Shown piece after piece: positions 59,416 to 64,000 of a DNA stretch of 64,000 nt (its first letter is position 1; each line of letters opens with the position of its first letter). Below the pieces are notes generated by a model, which worked only from the letters and a program-made list of their open reading frames with translations, made no database searches and had not been told where the DNA came from. Source of the stretch: Actinoplanes aureus (GTDB taxonomy: Bacteria > Actinomycetota > Actinomycetes > Mycobacteriales > Micromonosporaceae); the NCBI RefSeq assembly GCF_015704865.1, contig NZ_JADQTO010000002.1, forward strand, positions 1 to 64,000. Direction: 5' to 3'. The position numbers and the translations under genes were made by a program.

Positions 59416-60093
59416 TCAGACCGTGACGGCGCCGCTGGTGCCGTGGAGCCGGTCGGCGAACTCTTCCGGGCAGTCGCGCAGATTTTCCAGCCGGCCGGCC
59501 GCCAGCGCCCGGTAGGTGAGCGAGGCCGCCTCTTCCAGGTTGCGGGCCCGCTTGTGGGCCAGTTCGACGGAGTCGCCCATCACGACGCAGCCGTGCTGGC
59601 TGAGCACCAGGCAGTCGGTGCCGTCCGCGGCCATGGCCGCGGTCAGAGCCGCCAGTTCGGTGCTGCCGGGGAGACGGAACGGCACGATCGACACACGCCG
59701 TAGGTAGAACGCGTGGTCGGTGGTGACGATCCGGATGTGCTCGCCCAACGCGTCCAGCAGCAGGGCCGTCTGCGGGTGCAGATGGACCACCGCGTTGACG
59801 TCGGGCCGCGCCCGGTAGAGCGCGAGGTGCAGCGCCAGTTCGCTGGTGGGCTCGATCCGCGGTGGCGGCATGGTGCCGATCATCGCGGGCTCACCGTCGG
59901 AGATCCGAACCGGCGCGAAGGTGTTCCGGCTGAGCCGGTCGAGCCAGGAGCCGCTCGCGGTGACCCAGATGGCGTCCTCGTCGGGGATGCGGGCGGACAG
60001 GTTGCCGCCCGATCCGCACACGAGGCCGGCTTGGACCACGTCGTAACCCACGTGCGCGAGCTGATCACGCAGGTCGCCGGGAACGTAGTTCAC
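59416..60093 (-). CDS. class II aldolase/adducin family protein
   Basis: The 225-residue protein resembles L-fuculose/L-ribulose-phosphate aldolases and epimerases: LVCGSGGNLSARIP, SELALHLALYRARPDVNAVVHLH with zinc-binding His residues, and SQHGCVVMG. The substrate is probably a sugar phosphate but cannot be named. GAGGAGGAAC precedes the GTG start. It is a stand-alone gene near the ArsR regulator. Confidence 0.82.
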   Translation of the reverse strand: MNYVPGDLRDQLAHVGYDVVQAGLVCGSGGNLSARIPDEDAIWVTASGSWLDRLSRNTFAPVRISDGEPAMIGTMPPPRIEPTSELALHLALYRARPDVNAVVHLHPQTALLLDALGEHIRIVTTDHAFYLRRVSIVPFRLPGSTELAALTAAMAADGTDCLVLSQHGCVVMGDSVELAHKRARNLEEAASLTYRALAAGRLENLRDCPEEFADRLHGTSGAVTV

Positions 60094-60180
60094 CCGTTCC
60101 TCCTCGATCCGCTTCGACGAAAGGTCCTCGGCCTGGCGTCACGACCCCCATGCTCGGTGACGCCAGGCGATACCCAACGG

Positions 60181-60558
60181 TCAGCGGGCCTTCTTGGTGG
60201 CCCGCTTACGCGGCGGCGTCAGCAGGTCGGCGATGGTGGCGATGGCCGTCGGCACCAGCCGGTAGTACGCCCACACACCCCGCTTCTCCCGCTCGAGCAG
60301 ACCAGCCTCCGTAAGGATCCGCAGGTGGTGGCTCACAGTCGGCTGCGACAGGCCCAGAGGAGCCGTCAGGTCGCAGACACAAGCCTCACCGTCCGTAGCG
60401 GACTGGATAAGGCTAAGCAGCCGCAGCCGGGCCGGGTCGGCGAGCGCCTTCAGCACTCCCGCCAGGCGCTCGGCGTCAGCGCGTTCAATCGGCTCGCCGG
60501 CAAGCGGCGAGATCTGAGGCATAGTCATTTCCGCCAACGCAGTTCCCACGATCTCCAT
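60181..60558 (-). CDS. ArsR/SmtB-family metal-sensing repressor
   Basis: The 125-residue winged-helix regulator has ACVCDLTAPLGLSQPTVSHHL; the Cys-x-Cys in the recognition-domain helix matches ArsR-type arsenite/antimonite sensors (ELCVCDL). ATG 60558, GTG 60549 and ATG 60528 are all possible starts; GGAAGG best fits GTG 60549. An 8-bp-arm palindrome lies just upstream. No ars or metal transport gene is linked, so its target may be the gene downstream or elsewhere. Confidence 0.85.
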   Translation of the reverse strand: MEIVGTALAEMTMPQISPLAGEPIERADAERLAGVLKALADPARLRLLSLIQSATDGEACVCDLTAPLGLSQPTVSHHLRILTEAGLLEREKRGVWAYYRLVPTAIATIADLLTPPRKRATKKAR

Positions 60559-60581
60559 CCTTCCACCAACTGCATCGATTC

Positions 60582-60599
60582 TCCTGCATGTATGCAGGA
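60582..60599 (-). promoter_or_regulatory. palindromic operator for the ArsR/SmtB repressor
   Basis: TCCTGCAT-GT-ATGCAGGA is a perfect 8-bp-arm dyad 23 nt upstream of the first possible start, the usual form and place for an autoregulatory ArsR/SmtB site. Confidence 0.65.
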
Positions 60600-61411
60600 A
60601 CGAACCGGCTAACTTTCAGGCCGTAAGGCCGACTTCGATCGCCGGGTCGGACGATCAGCCCAGCGAGTCGGCGGTCTGTGCCAACACGCTCAACCGATCA
60701 ACCAAAACCGCGACACCGACTTCGGTCTCTGCCTCTGCAACGCCTCAGCCGCCATCTGGTCGCTACCCATCCGTGTCGAGCTCTCGATCCCCGTCTCCGG
60801 AGTGAGGCGGGCCACATTGTCATTTCGTCGATTGTTTCGGCTCACCGATCCCCGACGATGACCCGGCACAGAACGCATCGACTCCATCACGCCGCACTGC
60901 GCGATCATTTGACCGCCACTCTCCGACCCAACAGCTCACGACCCGATGAAAGCACGACGCCACGCTGCGCGACGGCCAATTCAGTGATGAATTTACGCAG
61001 GTCGTCCCGTGCTTCCATGACATCGAGCGTACTGGCTTGAAGGAAACCGGAATCTTTCGCCCCGCCGGGGCGGAACGGAACTATTGACCCACGGCTTTGC
61101 CAGCCTCTGTAAACAAGGTTTACAGATCTTACTACGGATCTCAGCCTTTCCAGCGACCATAGATGCAGCTCAAAGCAGGTAACGACCGTACGGTACCCGC
61201 GTAACCCCCAGGATCACCTGGTGGGTGGGCTGTGAAGGTGCTGTGAAGCCCCGAAATCACGTTTGTCCGTCCAGGCGAAAACAACCACCAACTGGCCGAC
61301 CTAGATCTATCCGGACAGCCGATCGAGTGACGGCAACCGAAACGGACAGTACCCGTTCGAGTGACCCACAGTCGTCGATACGGGACCGGGTTTGCGAAGT
61401 TACCGAAGAGT
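60600..61411. other. gene-poor interval with weak small ORFs
   Basis: No conserved gene is supported over about 810 bp. Base composition is visibly lower in GC than in neighbouring genes. The only candidate is a minus-strand reading frame 60905-61018 (37 residues, MEARDDLRKFITELAVAQ onward). It starts 7 nt after TACGCT and overlaps, as ATGA, a further 72-codon frame (60690-60908). Codon use is atypical (mixed third positions), so it may be decayed or foreign DNA. Confidence 0.35.
61108..61124. promoter_or_regulatory. candidate operator TGTAAAC-AAG-GTTTACA
   Basis: A perfect 7-bp-arm palindrome lies in the gene-poor interval, 18 nt after TTGACC (61084-61089), so it would cover a -10 region on the plus strand. 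No plus-strand gene follows. Confidence 0.4.
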
Positions 61412-62275
61412 TCAGTCCCGCGGTTGCGACCCGGGCTCGCGTTCTCCTGTTTGTTCGGACGAACTGGTGGGTTGTTCGGGACCCGGTATGGGCGGTGATT
61501 GTGGCGGGGCCCACGTGTGGTGGTCGTCACCGGTGGTCGAGTGTGGAGGCACCGGAGCACTCTGCGGCTGATATGCCGGATACCCCCAGCCGGCCGGCGG
61601 GTAGGCGCCGGGCCCGGGATAAGCCGGCGGCTGCCCGTATCCGGCCGGCGCGCCGGGCCAATTTCCCGGCGCTGGGTACGGATAGCCGCCGAGGTGGGGG
61701 TGGGCCGGCGGGTTGCCGCTTGCCGCGCTGCCGCTTGCGAAGAACGGCCGCGGCGCCAGCAGTAGGAGGACCGCCACCACCAGGTAGGCGAGCACCTGAG
61801 CGGCGGCCACCGCGACGTTCAGGCTGATCCAGCCGTTCGGGTACGCCGCACCCAGCGCCGCCCCGACCGAGCCCGGCAGCGCCTCACCGGCCCGCTGACC
61901 CGCGATCGCCAGCAGCGAACCGATGCCCGCCAGGAAGCCGAGAACACAGATACCCAGCGTGACGCCCCGGGCCAGGCGGCTGCCCCGACGCAGACCCACC
62001 CCGAGGACGGCGAAGAGGGCGACCACCAGGACCGCCATCACGAGGGCGACCGCGGCGTCGATCCAGATCACCGAGATGAACGACTCGACCTGATCGGTGT
62101 CCCCGGTGGCATCCCGGAACCGGTCGATGGTGCCGGGCGCGATCGCCACCATGCCGATCGCGTACGCGAGCCCGACCACTGCCATGGTCCAGAGCAGAAC
62201 GACGGCTGTCGTGACGGCGGCGGGCCGAGACCGGGCCGGCGGCGCGACGACGGGCGGCTGGACGGCGTACGACAT
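61412..62275 (-). CDS. membrane protein with Pro/Gly/Tyr-rich tail
   Basis: The 287-residue protein has four predicted transmembrane helices (VTTAVVLLWTMAVVGLAYAI, AAVALVMAVLVVALFAVLGV and two more). An approximately 100-residue cytosolic tail of PGAY/PPAGWGYPAYQPQ type follows. No known family. GGGAG precedes ATG 62275. It follows the similar gene at 62374-63549 and may be a distant paralogue. Confidence 0.7.
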   Translation of the reverse strand: MSYAVQPPVVAPPARSRPAAVTTAVVLLWTMAVVGLAYAIGMVAIAPGTIDRFRDATGDTDQVESFISVIWIDAAVALVMAVLVVALFAVLGVGLRRGSRLARGVTLGICVLGFLAGIGSLLAIAGQRAGEALPGSVGAALGAAYPNGWISLNVAVAAAQVLAYLVVAVLLLLAPRPFFASGSAASGNPPAHPHLGGYPYPAPGNWPGAPAGYGQPPAYPGPGAYPPAGWGYPAYQPQSAPVPPHSTTGDDHHTWAPPQSPPIPGPEQPTSSSEQTGEREPGSQPRD

Positions 62276-62336
62276 CGATGGCTCCCGCAGGGTCGGCTGG
62301 CAAAAACCTACCGCCTGCTGTGCGTTCACGTGGCCG

Positions 62337-62368
62337 GACCGGACCTCTCGGAGGAGGTCCGGTCCGAA
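62337..62368 (-). terminator. terminator of the PGQPG-repeat membrane gene
   Basis: Arms CGGACCGGACCT/AGGTCCGGTCCG (12 bp, 8-nt loop) lie 5 nt after the stop codon on the minus strand. Confidence 0.75.
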
Positions 62369-62373
62369 TTCGA

Positions 62374-63549
62374 TCAGGCCGGGTCGGTCGGCGGCCGCTG
62401 TTGCCGGTCGTCCTCCGCCGGCGGCTGGTCACCGCTGGGCGGCGGTGCGGCCCAGGGATCGCTGGCCGGTTGCCCAGAACCCGGGGTGTGAGTGCCGTGC
62501 TGGCCGGGGTACGGCGGCAGGCCCGGTGCCGGCTGGCCCGGCTGGCCGTACTGCTCCGGCGTGCCGAGGTGTCCGGGGTAGCCGCTCGGTGCGCTCGAGT
62601 GCGGCGTGCCGTACGGATTCGGCTGGCCGGGGTACGGCCCGGCGGAACCCGGCTGGCCGGGGTACGGCGGAGCAGAGCCCGGCTGGCCCGGCTGGCCCGG
62701 ATAGGAGGGCGCGGAACCCGGCTGGCCGGGATAGGGCGGCGCAGAACCCGGCTGACCCGGATACGGCGGCGCAGAACCCGGCTGACCCGGATACGGCGGC
62801 GCAGAACCCGGCTGACCCGGATACGGCGGCCCAGAGCCCGGCTGACCCGGATACGGCGGCCCAGAACCCGGCTGACCCGGATACGGCTGGCCGTAAGCGG
62901 GATACCCCGGCTGCCCGTACGCCCCCGGCTGGTATCCGGGGTAGCCCGGATACTGCCCGGCCGGGTTCCAGGCCACCGGCTTGCGGAAGTAGGCGTTCGA
63001 CTTCGGCAGCGCCAGCAGGATGATCACAGCGATGAGCGCGATCAGGGTCAGCACGGTAAGCGTCATCACCACCGGCGTGTACCAGCTCGGCAGCGTGTCG
63101 GTGAGGGTCGCCTCGAACTGCTGGTCGGTCGGCCCGCCCTCGGTCGTACTGGTGGTCACCGCACCGGGCACCGAGTCGAGCAGGGCACCGGTGTTGCAGC
63201 AGAGCCCGATGCCGGCGAAGACCCAGGTGACGATCCGGGCCGGGTTCTTGCCGAGGCCATTCAAGATCGACAGGGTCACCAGCCCGACCGCGATGATTAC
63301 GTAGAGCCCGGCGAAGACGACGAGCGTGGCCTTGATGACGCTGCCCACCTCGCTGTCGAACTCGGTGCCGCCGTACGAGGTGACGTAGGCGTCCTCCACG
63401 TCGCCCAGAGTCGCCAGCAGCACGACGGCGATCAGCAGCTGCGCCGCCGCGACGCCGTAGAGCAGGAGCGACGCCAGGGTCACGGTGACCGGCCGCGCCG
63501 GCCGCGGGGACGGTGCCGGATTTGGTGATGAATATGTGGGAACGGTCAC
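62374..63549 (-). CDS. membrane protein with [10 protein letters not shown] repeat tail
   Basis: The 391-residue protein has four predicted transmembrane helices ([41 protein letters not shown] and two more). A cytosolic tail of about 190 residues follows, with 8-9 copies of the decapeptide [10 protein letters not shown]. The function is unknown. Such tails are seen on actinobacterial DUF4190/RDD-like proteins. GAGGAGGG precedes GTG 63549. Positions 63550-63721 upstream contain its promoter region, but no hexamers can be fixed. Confidence 0.7.
   Translation of the reverse strand: MTVPTYSSPNPAPSPRPARPVTVTLASLLLYGVAAAQLLIAVVLLATLGDVEDAYVTSYGGTEFDSEVGSVIKATLVVFAGLYVIIAVGLVTLSILNGLGKNPARIVTWVFAGIGLCCNTGALLDSVPGAVTTSTTEGGPTDQQFEATLTDTLPSWYTPVVMTLTVLTLIALIAVIILLALPKSNAYFRKPVAWNPAGQYPGYPGYQPGAYGQPGYPAYGQPYPGQPGSGPPYPGQPGSGPPYPGQPGSAPPYPGQPGSAPPYPGQPGSAPPYPGQPGSAPSYPGQPGQPGSAPPYPGQPGSAGPYPGQPNPYGTPHSSAPSGYPGHLGTPEQYGQPGQPAPGLPPYPGQHGTHTPGSGQPASDPWAAPPPSGDQPPAEDDRQQRPPTDPA
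62630..62890 (-). repeat. 30-bp in-frame tandem repeats
   Basis: Eight or nine nearly identical 30-bp units encode [12 protein letters not shown] within the membrane protein gene. One unit carries a 9-bp insertion ([11 protein letters not shown]). The repeats keep the reading frame, so copy number can vary without inactivating the gene. Confidence 0.9.
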
Positions 63550-63893
63550 ACTGCCCTCCTCTAGATCCATTTACGGTATCGGTCGGAGGCCATATCCCGC
63601 GACCGGGTCTCACGGTCGGCAACCGTGTGGCAACATCGGGCAACGATGGCCTCAACCACCCCAAAAGGTCGCTCGTTCGGGGGGCGACACGGCTTCGCAC
63701 GGCCACCTAGACTTCGACCCCGTGGCGTCCAGCTGGCAACAGGTTCCTCCAGCGGCACGCCTTGCCCGCACGAGTCGCCCGCCCCGAGCACAGGTCTCCG
63801 GGGCCGAGGCAGACCGGCTTACGGCACCTATCCCAATAGGCAGGCCGCGTGACCACGCCGCGGCCGCCCCAGACTTCAGGACCGGTGACTTCC

Positions 63894-64000
63894 ATGCCCC
63901 ATGCCGACACGCTCACCGTCATTCACCATGACGACACCCGGACGAGGTTCAAAGACGTCCGGTACCAGCTGCACCGCAACGGGATACGGATCTGGTCCGC
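63894..64000 (+). CDS. 5' end of an unidentified gene, cut by the window edge
   Basis: ATG 63894 opens a frame of 35 codons to the window end (MPHADTLTVIHHDDTRTRF, then KDVRYQLHRNGIRIW). Too little is visible to assign a family. The Shine-Dalgarno is weak. A competing 69-codon plus-strand frame at 63722-63931 starts with GTG 8 nt after TAGACT, a leaderless arrangement. Only one of the two is likely real. Confidence 0.35.
   Translation, partial: MPHADTLTVIHHDDTRTRFKDVRYQLHRNGIRIWS

Noticed and set aside
62630..62890. CRISPR-like array of 30-bp repeats
   Set aside because: The repeats are contiguous, without unique spacers, and encode an in-frame decapeptide.

Overview
The window is a high-GC actinobacterial chromosome segment. 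The purine genes, bldC and the DUF3073, DUF3151 and DUF2510 proteins, together with the gene neighbourhoods, suggest Micromonosporaceae, most likely Actinoplanes or a close relative; this assignment is by recognition, not by a database search. The gene order looks like ordinary core chromosome with small accessory insertions. Many start codons are GTG, many gene pairs overlap by ATGA/GTGA, and several genes look leaderless (TANNNT 6-8 nt before a start codon with no Shine-Dalgarno).

Layout. 1-205: leader and promoter of an rRNA operon that reads leftwards out of the window. 0.4-3.8 kb: a Rieske/DUF2231 membrane protein, a MEDS-STAS sensor and a flavin disulfide oxidoreductase. 3.9-10.3 kb: a light-response and carotenoid cluster, with phr-crtB divergent from crtE-crtI-idi-litR. 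10.4-10.7 kb: tRNA-Glu, tRNA-Asp and tRNA-Phe. 11-12.5 kb: an ECF sigma factor fused to a membrane-anchored extracytoplasmic domain. 12.5-16.2 kb: three secreted paralogues with RTX-like calcium-binding repeats. 16.3-22.8 kb: small conserved proteins, a PrsW-type protease, KptA, a methyltransferase and a PPOX-type flavoprotein. 22.9-26.0 kb: bldC, a conserved partner gene, valine dehydrogenase and DUF3073. 26.1-27.4 kb: a two-gene RiPP cassette, a radical SAM/SPASM-like maturase and a precursor whose C-terminus carries F-x-N/W-x-N motifs, preceded by 50-bp tandem repeats. 27.7-46.3 kb: eight purine biosynthesis genes (purM, purF, purL, purQ, purS, purB, purD, purA) interleaved with sterol-carrier-like proteins, a secreted S1 protease, a decayed MFS transporter with its ArsR regulator, and a two-component system. 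46.3-53.6 kb: a lipid-kinase-like protein, a ParA-like ATPase, DUF3151, an ADP-ribosylglycohydrolase, a LOG-like protein, two tiny Gly-rich membrane proteins and class II aldolase fba. 53.9-58.0 kb: a Hen1-Pnkp RNA repair operon. 58.1-64 kb: a DedA protein, a class II aldolase-family protein, a metal-sensing-type ArsR, two membrane proteins with Pro/Gly-rich tails, and the start of an unidentified gene at the right edge.

How they work together. CrtE, CrtB, CrtI and Idi suffice for an isoprenoid-to-lycopene-type pathway. Photolyase and the cobalamin-domain MerR regulator beside them indicate light-induced photoprotection. The purine genes cover most steps from PRPP to AMP. Hen1-Pnkp, and separately KptA, process RNA ends. 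The best candidate for a little-described system is the radical SAM/cyclophane-type RiPP pair at 26.1-27.4 kb. The sigma factor fusion and the RTX triplet are next.
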